Below, piece by piece: positions 1 through 7,322 of a stretch of 22,900 nucleotides of DNA. The notes beneath the pieces were generated by a model. It ran no database searches. It was not told the origin of the DNA and worked only from the letters and a program-made list of their open reading frames with translations. A program made the translations under genes and the position numbers. The stretch comes from CAYLJV01 sp964554215 (GTDB taxonomy: Archaea > Hadarchaeota > Hadarchaeia > Hadarchaeales > JAGGTB01). The stretch covers positions 1-22,900 of the forward strand of contig CAZKND010000018.1 of assembly GCA_964554215.1 (NCBI GenBank). Reading direction: 5' to 3'. The stretch's first letter is position 1; each line of letters begins with the position of its first letter.

Positions 1-822
1 AGTCGAAGCCTTCAACATCATTTCTCTGGCTTCCATATCGTCAGGATTTTTGTAAGCTTTCGGTAACCATTCAAAGATCCACTTCAAAGCCTTAATCGAC
101 AAAAAATCAGTAATATCTCTTGACAAAGAACTGAAATAAGCATCATAAGCGTGAGTCAAAGCATCTAATCCAGTACCAGCTGTAATGTGTGGGGGCATGC
201 CTGCCGTAAACCTTGGAACTAAACCCGCATAGTCCGGGACTATCTCCAGAGAGGCAACTTCCAATTTTCTAGGAGGATCATAGGAATCATCAGCTCCTAC
301 TGCAGCCAATGTCACTTCTGAACCAGTTCCTGCGGTAGTTGGGAATATAGCCATTTTTGCTTTTTCCCTTAAACCTATAGGAACCAAAGGAGATACATTT
401 CCAAGATCTTTATGCGGTTTTTCATACTTGATCCAAGCCATTTTTGCCAAGTCTATTCTTGAACCTCCGCCCACAGGAATTATTAAGTCAGGCTCGTATT
501 CTCGCATCTCCTCAGCACATTTCATTACATCCTGTAGAGGTGCTTCTGACTTTTCCGAAGTCCAAAGTTTATAATCCCACCCAGCTTCAACTAGTTTATC
601 CTGAACCTCTTTTGCGTACTTTTGGGTTGTACCACCAGAAATCAGAAACGCTTTGTTTCCATCAATATTTGAAAAAATTTGAGAGGTAACCTGTTCTAGA
701 TCTCCGGAGACAATTTCCGGGGATACGAAAAGACCCTTCATTCTTCCCATAAGTTTAGATCCATAATTTTCGAAAACATTTCTAAGGCCCGAATCGTGAT
801 ACCAATACTCATCTCCGCTCAT
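1..822 (-). CDS. Iron-containing alcohol dehydrogenase, N-terminal part (cut by window edge)
   Basis: I translated 274 codons on the minus strand; the C-terminus lies before base 1. The family (type III, iron-dependent alcohol dehydrogenases) reduces aldehydes or oxidises alcohols with NAD(P) in the cytoplasm. Visible signs are the nucleotide-binding glycine motif GGGS (residues 118-121), the TTAGTGSE motif (162-169), and GLDALTHA, which holds the first two metal ligands (Asp220 and His224). The last two His ligands would be beyond the edge. The ATG at 820-822 is preceded by GGTGA at good spacing. Substrate cannot be told: butanol, lactaldehyde, glycerol-type or 4-hydroxybutyrate dehydrogenases share these motifs. 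It is the first gene leftward of an AT-rich divergent gap shared with the HEAT protein gene. Confidence 0.9.
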   Translation of the reverse strand, partial: MSGDEYWYHDSGLRNVFENYGSKLMGRMKGLFVSPEIVSGDLEQVTSQIFSNIDGNKAFLISGGTTQKYAKEVQDKLVEAGWDYKLWTSEKSEAPLQDVMKCAEEMREYEPDLIIPVGGGSRIDLAKMAWIKYEKPHKDLGNVSPLVPIGLREKAKMAIFPTTAGTGSEVTLAAVGADDSYDPPRKLEVASLEIVPDYAGLVPRFTAGMPPHITAGTGLDALTHAYDAYFSSLSRDITDFLSIKALKWIFEWLPKAYKNPDDMEAREMMLKAST

Positions 823-858
823 TGACTTCACCGCTACAAAGCTTCTCAAGTGGTCTTA

Positions 859-877
859 ATTAATAAATTTATGTACC
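859..877 (-). promoter_or_regulatory. Probable TATA box for the alcohol dehydrogenase gene
   Basis: On the minus strand an ATAAATTTATTAATTA stretch lies about 40-50 bases before the ATG at 822. That suits an archaeal TATA element with transcription starting near 840. The rest of the 823-1119 gap is AT-rich, with no supported gene. Confidence 0.4.
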
Positions 878-1074
878 TTCACCGGTCTCTGAGTACTTTC
901 TGAATCAAAATACTTTAAAGCCATTAGTTACTACTACTGTTCTCTGATTAATACCTCTGAAATAACTCAAAGTTATTTCATTGATGTATTTCGTTATCTA
1001 TTTAATCGTTTCTTTAGTTTTCAAGACTGCATCAAGGCTCTTCTTTTCTATTTTCAGCTTTTATTAAAAAGATA

Positions 1075-1088
1075 GAAAGCTTAAAAAC
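1075..1088 (+). promoter_or_regulatory. Probable BRE/TATA box for the HEAT-repeat gene
   Basis: GAAAGCTTAAAAAC has a purine-rich BRE-like start and a TTAAAAA core. It lies about 36 bases before the ATG at 1120, which predicts a leader of about 10 bases that contains GGGGG (1113-1117). Confidence 0.55.
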
Positions 1089-1119
1089 ATATGACTGGTT
1101 TACCTTTTTAACGGGGGCC

Positions 1120-2118
1120 ATGGGATTATTCGGAAAAAGCGATAGGGAAGAATCAGAAGAACTACTTTGGAAAAATGCAAAGAAAACTAGTTTTGATATT
1201 GACGAAATGGTAGGTTTGTTGAAGAGCGACGATAGGGATGCTCGAGCAAACGCGGCTTTGGCTCTTTCTGAAATTGCCTCTGACTCTCCTGAAAAGGTGA
1301 AACCTCACGTCGATGATGTGGCTGATTTATTGAACGATGACTATAAGTGGGCACGCAGGTCGGCCGTACTACCCTTAAAAAATATTGCTTATGAGTTTCC
1401 TGAAGAAGTTAAGATATACGTTAGTGATATCGCTGAAATGTTGGATACGATACCTAAGGCAACTTCTAAAACACTTAAAGAGATATCTAAACAATATCCT
1501 GGTCCGGTTAAAGCCTTCAAAGATAAGATAGCAGAATTGCTGAATCACGAAGATGAATCGGTTCGTCGGAATGCAGCTTGGACTATTGGAAATATCGCTA
1601 AGCAATTCCCAGATTCGGTAATACCTTATGATGACGATTTGAATGATTTGGCACAAAATGATCCTGAAGAGGGCGTGAGAAATGCCGCTGAATATGCTCT
1701 CCATCCTGAGAATAAGAGAATTGAGCACGAGAACTTAGAAGAACCCTCAGGAGTTAGTGCAGAAAAGGACCCTGAGCATTTGAAAGACGAGGTTAGTAGA
1801 CTCTTGGCGGAAGAATCTAGCTTAGATACTAGAGAAGTGGAAGACATGATTGCGGAAGGCAATCTAGTAAAGGCTCAGAGAGCTCTGAATGAATTGGAGA
1901 AGAAATATTCCGAATTCAAGAGGATTATAGAAAAATTAAAAGAATTAGATCAGAATAAAAGTGATTTAGCTCAGAGATTGTCTGATGGTAATATAGACAG
2001 AGACACGTATAATGATGCTGTTCAGAATATAAATAATGAAGAGTACAAACTTGAGGAAAAGTTGGGAGATTTACGTGATGAGATTATTTACGAGGGGGAT
2101 AAGTTAAAGCCAACGTGA
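1120..2118 (+). CDS. HEAT-repeat protein with C-terminal coiled coil
   Basis: 332 residues, acidic and without a signal peptide, so probably cytoplasmic. Residues about 25-210 form several helical repeats of the HEAT/PBS-lyase type, recognisable by the recurrent pattern of a hydrophobic leucine-rich helix followed by R-NAA--L-NIA, for example near residues 42-52 and 149-159. Residues about 220-330 are charged and predicted coiled coil, with a short segment resembling an L-x-x-G-x-I-x-x-x-x-Y turn near 288-297. HEAT repeats usually serve protein-protein binding; the partner is unknown. The ATG is preceded by GGGGG with only two bases between, which is tight for a ribosome site. It is a stand-alone gene, and I infer only a scaffold-type role. 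Confidence 0.85.
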   Translation: MGLFGKSDREESEELLWKNAKKTSFDIDEMVGLLKSDDRDARANAALALSEIASDSPEKVKPHVDDVADLLNDDYKWARRSAVLPLKNIAYEFPEEVKIYVSDIAEMLDTIPKATSKTLKEISKQYPGPVKAFKDKIAELLNHEDESVRRNAAWTIGNIAKQFPDSVIPYDDDLNDLAQNDPEEGVRNAAEYALHPENKRIEHENLEEPSGVSAEKDPEHLKDEVSRLLAEESSLDTREVEDMIAEGNLVKAQRALNELEKKYSEFKRIIEKLKELDQNKSDLAQRLSDGNIDRDTYNDAVQNINNEEYKLEEKLGDLRDEIIYEGDKLKPT

Positions 2119-2185
2119 TAAATTCTGAAATCTATTCTGATAGTACAATTTTCATGTTATACTTATAGTTGAATAGGTAATTCTG

Positions 2186-2329
2186 GTGAAACCAAAATAT
2201 ATCCTAATTTTTACATCGTCAACACTAATTTTTGTAATCCTTTGTATAAACCAACCGGCCCTTCGGATTTATCGCATGAATCTTGCATATCTAGAGCCAA
2301 ATAGGATTATGATGAGGTTTAGTAGATGA
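2186..2329 (+). CDS. Possible 47-residue single-span membrane peptide
   Basis: A GTG start at 2186 opens 47 codons ending in TGA. The N-terminus is basic and followed by one hydrophobic stretch (about residues 5-21), then a polar basic tail. AGGTAA lies five bases before the GTG, and a TATA-like TTATACTTATAG (about 2157-2168) is at a fitting distance. There is no recognisable family, and chance is a real possibility. If it is not real, the 2119-2385 gap holds only promoter sequence for the dehydrogenase gene. Confidence 0.25.
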   Translation: MKPKYILIFTSSTLIFVILCINQPALRIYRMNLAYLEPNRIMMRFSR

Positions 2330-2385
2330 TTTCGGAACCAAACTATTAACACATAGAACCGACTATTTTAACTGGGGGTACTTTT

Positions 2386-3138
2386 ATGGGAAAATTAGAA
2401 GAAAAAACTGCAATTGTGACAGGAGCTGGTTCAGGTATTGGCAGAGGTATAGCGAAGAGATTTGCTAAAGAGGGAGCTAATGTAGTTGTCTCTGATATTG
2501 ATACAGAGGGTGGAGAAAAAGTTGTTGAGGAAATTGAAGATTCCAACAGGGAAGCAATTTTCGTAAGAACTGATGTCTCCAAGAAAGAAGATGTAAGTGA
2601 ACTCGTAGAAAGAACCCTGGAAGAATACGATGAAATAGATATCCTCGTTAATAACGCTGGGGTATACATCCAGAAACCGATAACTGAGATGGAAATAGAC
2701 GAATGGGATAAAGTCCTTGATGTCAACTTGAAAGGTACTTTTTTGATGACACGGAGTGTGGCTCAAGAGATGGTGAAAGAAGACAAGGGTAAAATTATAA
2801 ACGTAACTTCGATAGCTGGAAAAGTTGGTTATCCTAACTCTGCAGCCTATTCTGCCTCTAAAGGAGGTATTATAGCAATGACTCGAGCATTAGCCCTTGA
2901 ACTAAGTCCCAGAGGGATTAATGTAAACGCTATTGCTCCCGGAGTGATAAAGACGGCAATGACAGAAGACCTATTGGAAGATGAAGAAGTAAGCGAACAA
3001 ATGTTAGCGAACACTCCAATTGGGAGATTTGGCGAACCGAAAGATATTGCTTCTGCCGCAGTATATCTTGCCTCGGAAGAATCAGATTTTGTCACAGGAG
3101 AAACAATGTTTGTTGAAGGGGGTTGGCTTTCAGGCTGA
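2386..3138 (+). CDS. Short-chain dehydrogenase/reductase (FabG-like)
   Basis: 250 residues, the usual length for a classical SDR. The cofactor motif TGAGSGIG is at 12-19. An Asp at 37, at the end of the second strand, favours NAD over NADP. NNAG is at 89-92. The catalytic set is Asn114, Ser142, Tyr155 and Lys159. The C-terminus (FVTGETMFVEGGW) is that of the FabG/acetoacetyl-CoA reductase/glucose dehydrogenase type. It catalyses NAD-linked oxidation or reduction of a hydroxyl or ketone group in the cytoplasm; the substrate cannot be inferred because the neighbours are unrelated. The ATG follows GGGGG by seven bases. A T-rich terminator lies just downstream. Confidence 0.92.
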   Translation: MGKLEEKTAIVTGAGSGIGRGIAKRFAKEGANVVVSDIDTEGGEKVVEEIEDSNREAIFVRTDVSKKEDVSELVERTLEEYDEIDILVNNAGVYIQKPITEMEIDEWDKVLDVNLKGTFLMTRSVAQEMVKEDKGKIINVTSIAGKVGYPNSAAYSASKGGIIAMTRALALELSPRGINVNAIAPGVIKTAMTEDLLEDEEVSEQMLANTPIGRFGEPKDIASAAVYLASEESDFVTGETMFVEGGWLSG

Positions 3139-3162
3139 TCTCTTTTTCTTTTTTTATTTTAA
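3139..3162 (+). terminator. T-rich archaeal terminator after the SDR gene
   Basis: The stop codon is followed by runs of five and seven T within about 20 bases. This fits archaeal T-tract termination. Confidence 0.55.
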
Positions 3163-3225
3163 ACTAGATTTAGTATTCGATGTTCAATTTTTGAATCAAG
3201 TTAGTATTTTGTTCTCTGACTAAAC

Positions 3226-3681
3226 TTAATTGCATGTCGTACACCCGTTAACTGATCTACGAGTAATTTTCCATTCTTTATGTTCTTTAACAATCGTAAA
3301 ATTACTGGTTATAGTGTAGGGCTCTTTGTTTTCCTGAAATATTTCTAAATCAACCTGAACTAGTTTGTATTCACTGTTTAACTTTTCACTATAATTCTCT
3401 TCTAAAACTCTATAGTTATCTAAAATCACAACTTTGTAATTTCTCACAATTTTTTCACCCCTTGATATTGAAAATTCATTCTCACAGTAGGAGTCCTGAA
3501 AAGCCTCAGCATCGTTTTCATTAATTGCCGTTATTTGTTGCTCGATAGGTCCTTTCAAATTTTCATAGAGATCGTTTTCGGTTTGATTATTTTGAACTAA
3601 GTATATTCCTATCCCACCCACCGCAAATAATGTTAGCAAAACCACCGCAATTAAAATGCTTGACATAGCATAGTCTTTCAT
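3226..3681 (-). CDS. Membrane-anchored small protein, NTF2-like or lipoprotein-like, hypothetical
   Basis: 151 residues. One hydrophobic helix (about 7-29) near the N-terminus should anchor or export the protein. The rest looks like a small alpha/beta domain: a helical part (about 38-70) with a pattern of an acidic turn and 'F-x-D' followed by several strands ending in 'W-K-I-T-R'. This layout resembles NTF2-like (DUF4878-type) domains, but I do not recognise a named family. It ends in a C-x-x-C pair close to the stop, plus one further Cys in the middle. The ATG at 3681 is preceded by GGATGAT. It converges with the SDR gene. Confidence 0.7.
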   Translation of the reverse strand: MKDYAMSSILIAVVLLTLFAVGGIGIYLVQNNQTENDLYENLKGPIEQQITAINENDAEAFQDSYCENEFSISRGEKIVRNYKVVILDNYRVLEENYSEKLNSEYKLVQVDLEIFQENKEPYTITSNFTIVKEHKEWKITRRSVNGCTTCN

Positions 3682-3763
3682 TTATCATCCGCCGTATACC
3701 TATTTGATCTCGATTTGAAATAATTTTGGAAATCAGCAAATTAAAACAGTTTATACACGCGAA

Positions 3764-4003
3764 TTAGAGATACACTATAATTAGCCCCATAATCGCTAGA
3801 ACTATTATCAATATATCGGGAATTTTCCTCGAGGATCCACCAAAAATGTAATTTATTAATTTATTTACAGACGGGATTGCTATAAGGATGACAAAAATAG
3901 CTCCTAGAGGATTACTAGTTCTTTCAAAAAGAAACCAGGCTATAATAACTCCCAAAAGTGTCCATAATATCCTTTTGATATCAGATGACTTCAGATGTCT
4001 CAC
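3764..4003 (-). CDS. Small three-span membrane protein, hypothetical
   Basis: 79 residues starting at a GTG (4001-4003). The basic N-terminus is followed by three hydrophobic segments (about 11-25, 32-53 and 62-79). The last one runs to the C-terminus. No catalytic motif is visible. The upstream GGAAAG touches the start codon, so translation may be leaderless. It lies 82 bases before the start of the 151-residue membrane protein on the same strand, so co-transcription is possible. Confidence 0.6.
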   Translation of the reverse strand: MRHLKSSDIKRILWTLLGVIIAWFLFERTSNPLGAIFVILIAIPSVNKLINYIFGGSSRKIPDILIIVLAIMGLIIVYL

Positions 4004-4110
4004 CTTTCCTATTTCTGTTCACTCTAAACATTCTTTCTATTTTTGCAGGAATTAAGTTTTTATGGATATGGATTTTGCAAATTATCATTCAGAATTCTTC
4101 TGGGCTCGAA

Positions 4111-4120
4111 TTTATTTAAG
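4111..4120 (+). promoter_or_regulatory. TATA box for the transglutaminase-like gene
   Basis: TTTATTTAAG lies about 33 bases before the ATG at 4148. This predicts a nearly leaderless transcript. Confidence 0.55.
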
Positions 4121-4147
4121 TAGGTAATAAAGTTCTATTTGGTTATT

Positions 4148-4666
4148 ATGAAAGAGAGTTCAAAAAAGGGGATAGCTATAGGATTAGTTGCCGGATTATT
4201 CTTAGGATTCCTTATCGGCGCAGTTTCGTATGAAGCTGTAGATAAATTAGAAAATGATAGTAGCTCCAACGGTGAAGAATCCAATGATGTTTCTACATAT
4301 GAACTCATAAAATTCCAATTGAGAGAGAGGATAAAGGGATACACAGGTATAACCGACACTATTGAAAAAAATGCGAATATATCTGAAAATGAACATCCAG
4401 AAAACATCTCCAGAAAGATTGAGAATTGGTTACCCGAAGAAGCTTCCTGTCGCCATTATGCAGCTCTCACTTTCACTATCGCTGCCGAACATGGTTACGA
4501 AAATATTGCTCTAAAAACCGGCTACTTAACCGTTGAAAATGAGAGAAGATACCATCTATGGTTCACGTGGGAGAACCAAAGTTTAGAATACCCGTTAATT
4601 CAACGGATTCTAAAACACGAAACGGAAAATATTTACCAAAAGGAAGAACTTTGGGACGAAAATTGA
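4148..4666 (+). CDS. Membrane-anchored transglutaminase-like cysteine hydrolase (putative)
   Basis: 172 residues from the ATG at 4148; a TTG nine bases earlier is a less likely start. A glycine-rich hydrophobic helix (about 8-27) anchors the protein, so the rest probably faces outside. The C-terminal part reads like a minimal transglutaminase-like fold: Cys101 opens a helix (SCRHYAALTFTIAAEHG), a strand with 'ALKTGYL' follows, then His136 in HLWF, and an acidic residue (Glu147) where the third catalytic residue is expected. The spacing and the Cys-helix-Gly-strand-His-W order are family-typical. There is no protease-specific extension and the substrate is unknown. The assignment comes from motif reading only. 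Confidence 0.6.
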   Translation: MKESSKKGIAIGLVAGLFLGFLIGAVSYEAVDKLENDSSSNGEESNDVSTYELIKFQLRERIKGYTGITDTIEKNANISENEHPENISRKIENWLPEEASCRHYAALTFTIAAEHGYENIALKTGYLTVENERRYHLWFTWENQSLEYPLIQRILKHETENIYQKEELWDEN

Positions 4667-4739
4667 TTTCTAATTCTAAATAGTTCAACTGTGTCTTTGA
4701 AAAATTTTTCAGAGAGATAAAATCAATTAGGTTAGTCTT

Positions 4740-4841
4740 TCATTCATTTACCATCTTCATCTTAGTGCCATAGTGAAGTAAAGCTATTGTCAACACTATA
4801 ACAAGAATCACTAATCCGATTTTACCTAAAGTCTCTATCAT
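4740..4841 (-). CDS. 33-residue single-span membrane microprotein
   Basis: The ATG at 4839-4841 opens 33 codons ending in TGA. The peptide has a short amphipathic start, one clean hydrophobic helix (about residues 6-23) and a basic tail (HYGTKMKMVNE). A GAGGAT ribosome site lies six to eight bases upstream, and a TATA-like TTATAACTTTTAAC (4866-4881) fits a leader of about 10 bases. The combination of promoter, ribosome site and coherent helix supports a real gene. Function is unknown; such peptides often sit in larger membrane complexes. It lies just downstream of the SmsCB operon on the same strand, but with its own promoter. Confidence 0.55.
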   Translation of the reverse strand: MIETLGKIGLVILVIVLTIALLHYGTKMKMVNE

Positions 4842-4904
4842 TTTCAATCCTCAAACTGTATTACTGGTTAAAAGTTATAATGTTTTTGAGAATATTGAGA
4901 CTTT

Positions 4905-5825
4905 CTAACTTAGCAAACCATCTATTATCAAATCAGAACTCTCATCTTCTGATAAACCCCTTGCCATAAGAGTCTGTAATTGCTTTGTATCCACACTTCC
5001 TATAGCAGCTTCATGGGTAACATGAGCTTCTGGGTGTTGAACATCCACAATAGGTATGGCTTTTGCCCTACCATCCCCTTGGATAATCTCCTTACAATCA
5101 ACATGACCTCGAGCGTTCGGAGCATCTGCCTTAAGCTTGTTATAAACTTCAGCTTCTGCTTCGTCTCTTAACGCAACACGAGTTGTTAGAACACCTTTGG
5201 AGTTTTCACCTTCTAAGTTCCCTTTTTCACTGATGTTGATCTCGTCATTTCCTTGACCATCTATTTTAGCCATCATTTCCAGAACACTGTCCTTTTTGGC
5301 TGTGGTCTCATAGTCTATATCAATCATTCCTACCCTACCTTCTAAAAGTTCAAAATCGGTTCTGAACCTTGCCCCTTCCTCCAATAAAATGTCTGCCTTA
5401 GGGACCACTTTGATCCCACCTTCTGGACTATGGATATGTTTCTCAAGATAAGTGTAATTTGCACCGGGGCCGATCCTTATGTCTGCATTCATAATGTGTT
5501 CTACATCTCTAGCTTGAGGGAATACACAATGGGCCAATATCCCTATTTCGGCATTTTTTTCGATGTTTATATCCATCTCAATGTTTTGAACCGCTTCTTC
5601 GTCAGTAACGCCGAAACATAAATGGACTGGGTCTTCTATCACTGTGCCTTCTTCAAGATTAATCGAGATATCAACGCCGTTTTCTATTCCTTCTGTCTCA
5701 ACACTTAGACCTGGTAAACCTTGTAATCCTACGACCTCGTCCTTATTTATGACTAGATGCGCAACGTCGGGATCTGAAATGGCCCCTTCTATCTCAGCCG
5801 CTTCATAAATTTTCTCTATTTCCAT
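4905..5825 (-). CDS. smsB: SufB/SufD-family Fe-S cluster scaffold, short archaeal (SmsB) form
   Basis: 306 residues, much shorter than bacterial SufB (about 470) and typical of the minimal SUF-like (SMS) systems of methanogens and other anaerobes. The central part is a right-handed beta-helix pattern with repeated short strands rich in D, I and V. The C-terminal core carries Cys244 (HVDCKE), matching the scaffold cysteine position of SufB, and the H-x-x-HEAAIG motif (268-275) that in the family forms part of the cluster and partner interface. With SmsC it is expected to form a cytosolic ATPase-scaffold complex that builds Fe-S clusters. It starts 33 bases after the smsC stop, so it belongs to one operon. 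It ends in a TAG codon. Confidence 0.92.
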   Translation of the reverse strand: MEIEKIYEAAEIEGAISDPDVAHLVINKDEVVGLQGLPGLSVETEGIENGVDISINLEEGTVIEDPVHLCFGVTDEEAVQNIEMDINIEKNAEIGILAHCVFPQARDVEHIMNADIRIGPGANYTYLEKHIHSPEGGIKVVPKADILLEEGARFRTDFELLEGRVGMIDIDYETTAKKDSVLEMMAKIDGQGNDEINISEKGNLEGENSKGVLTTRVALRDEAEAEVYNKLKADAPNARGHVDCKEIIQGDGRAKAIPIVDVQHPEAHVTHEAAIGSVDTKQLQTLMARGLSEDESSDLIIDGLLS

Positions 5826-5858
5826 TTTTAATTATCCTCTTAGATTGAATTTTTGATA

Positions 5859-6626
5859 TCACTCTTTTGTAACGGTCTCTTTCTTATCCACCTTCTTCTC
5901 CTCCGCCATATCTTGATTTGAAAAAGCCTCACAATTGAAGCACTCTTCTTCGAAATATTTAGCCACGGTTGAAACCGGACCTTGGTCAACTATGTCTCCA
6001 TCACACATGAGAAATGCGTAGTCCGCATGTTCCAGAGCTGACGAACTATGGGTAATTAGAAATACTGTCGTTCCATTGTCCCTCAACGTTTTGATGACAT
6101 CGAATATCTTCTCCAATGAAGCTACATCGATTCCGGAGTCAGGTTCGTCCAACAAGACGAGTTCCGGTTCCATTGCTAGAATGGATGCAAGTTCTATTTT
6201 TTTCCGTTCGCCACCACTCAAACCAGAATCCATAGGCCTGTCCAAGTATTCTTTCGGATCCATCCCCACCTTATCCAGAGCGTCTTCAGGAGATGTCGAG
6301 TTTTCATCTTCCGCAGCAGATTCGATAAATTTTCGAACCTTCAAACCCTCAAACCTAGCAGGCTCTTGCCAAGCTAAAGTTATACCTTTTCTCGCCCTTT
6401 CTGTAATAGATAAATCCTTCACGGATTCTCCTTTGAATAATATGTCGCCTTCAAAGTCGGTATAATCGTTTAGCCCCATGATTGTGAAAGCCAAACTTGA
6501 TTTTCCGGCTCCGTTAGGCCCTACAATAGCGTATATTTTGCTTTCGTTTACTTCTAAATTTAGGTTGTTGAGAATTTTAGATCCTTCAACTTCCAAACTC
6601 AAATCTTTAATCTCTAAAATACTCAT
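5859..6626 (-). CDS. smsC: SufC-like ABC ATPase (SmsC) with C-terminal CxxC tail
   Basis: 255 residues from the ATG at 6624-6626; a GTG nine bases upstream is possible but the GTGGT before the ATG works as its ribosome site. Motifs: Walker A GPNGAGKSS (36-44), Q-loop Gln87, signature LSGGE (136-140), Walker B VLLDEP (157-162), and switch His193. It has no membrane segment and is encoded next to the scaffold gene, which marks a SufC-type rather than a transporter ATPase. After the usual end near residue 225 there is a tail of about 30 residues with CFNC (229-232) and a charged, lysine-rich end. First gene of the operon. Confidence 0.93.
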   Translation of the reverse strand: MSILEIKDLSLEVEGSKILNNLNLEVNESKIYAIVGPNGAGKSSLAFTIMGLNDYTDFEGDILFKGESVKDLSITERARKGITLAWQEPARFEGLKVRKFIESAAEDENSTSPEDALDKVGMDPKEYLDRPMDSGLSGGERKKIELASILAMEPELVLLDEPDSGIDVASLEKIFDVIKTLRDNGTTVFLITHSSSALEHADYAFLMCDGDIVDQGPVSTVAKYFEEECFNCEAFSNQDMAEEKKVDKKETVTKE

Positions 6627-6654
6627 TCTAACCACTTTTTAAGTTGATTAACAG

Positions 6655-6665
6655 AATTTATAATC
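6655..6665 (-). promoter_or_regulatory. TATA box for the smsC-smsB operon
   Basis: On the minus strand GATTATAAATTC lies about 33 bases before the smsC ATG, giving a short leader. No repeat or inverted repeat that would suggest an operator is obvious. Confidence 0.55.
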
Positions 6666-6678
6666 ATTGGTTCTCAAA

Positions 6679-6688
6679 AAAGTTTAAT
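6679..6688 (+). promoter_or_regulatory. TATA-like box for the nitroreductase gene
   Basis: An AAAGTTTAAT stretch lies about 34 bases before the ATG at 6718, back to back with the smsC promoter. A GAGGTCGTG ribosome site follows at 6703-6711. Confidence 0.45.
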
Positions 6689-6717
6689 CATTGAAAAATC
6701 AATGAGGTCGTGAAACA

Positions 6718-7251
6718 ATGGATGTATTTGAAACAATCAAGAAGAGGAGAAGCATCAGAAAATATGAGGATCGAGATGTGGAAAATAATAAGGTTAGAGA
6801 AGTGATAAAAGCAGCGATACTGGCTCCTAGTTGGGCAAATACTCAATGTTGGAGATTTATAGTCATCAGAGATGAAGAAATCAAGGAAGAATTGTCAGAA
6901 ACTCTAACGGAATCCAATCCTGCAAAAGAGGCTCTCTCACAAGCTCCTGTGTTGATAGTTGGTTGTGCGAAGAAAAACCTCTCAGGATACAGCGATGGAG
7001 ATCCTTTCGACGAAAAAGATTGGGCTATGTTTGATACAGGCCTAGCTATGCAGAACTTAATGCTCGCCGCTCGAGCTTTAGGTCTAGGAACGGTTCCGAT
7101 TGGAGCCTTTGATAATGAAAAGGTTAGGAATATTTTGAACGTTCCGGAAGACATTGAAGTTACCGTAATGACCCCGTTAGGGTATCCCGATAATAATCCG
7201 GAATCCTCCAGAGAGAATATCGATAATTTCATTATAGAGAACAAATTCTAA
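6718..7251 (+). CDS. Nitroreductase-family FMN oxidoreductase
   Basis: 177 residues, typical of the short single-domain nitroreductases. The N-terminal KKRRSIRKYEDRDV (residues 8-21) contains the phosphate-binding Arg cluster for FMN. It is followed by 'APSWANTQCWRF' (36-47), which lines the flavin, and by 'AARALGLGTVPIGAF' (about 116-130) near the C-terminal flavin contact. The family uses NAD(P)H to reduce nitro groups, quinones or flavins; the true substrate is usually unknown, and in anaerobic archaea a redox-balancing role is plausible. Cytoplasmic homodimer by family. It is transcribed alone and divergent from smsCB. Confidence 0.92.
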   Translation: MDVFETIKKRRSIRKYEDRDVENNKVREVIKAAILAPSWANTQCWRFIVIRDEEIKEELSETLTESNPAKEALSQAPVLIVGCAKKNLSGYSDGDPFDEKDWAMFDTGLAMQNLMLAARALGLGTVPIGAFDNEKVRNILNVPEDIEVTVMTPLGYPDNNPESSRENIDNFIIENKF

Positions 7252-7322
7252 GCGAAAGATCAATAATGAGGCTTTCAATTCAAAATATTTCCAACAAATA
7301 GACAAAGAATCATAGGGCAAAT

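Noticed and set aside
444..689. Open frame of 81 codons on the plus strand
   Set aside because: It lies antisense to the well-supported alcohol dehydrogenase gene and has no protein-like features.
2305..2330. Possible C/D-box small RNA (ATGATGA and AGATGAT boxes)
   Set aside because: No D or D' box (CTGA) at suitable distance and no terminal stem were found.
3020..3223. Open frame of 67 codons overlapping the end of the SDR gene
   Set aside because: It overlaps the conserved C-terminus of the dehydrogenase in another frame and then reads through the T-rich terminator.
4905..4907. TAG at the end of smsB as a read-through codon
   Set aside because: SmsB is already complete at the family's usual end (HEAAIG followed by about 30 residues); the extension to the next stop is only nine residues and not protein-like.
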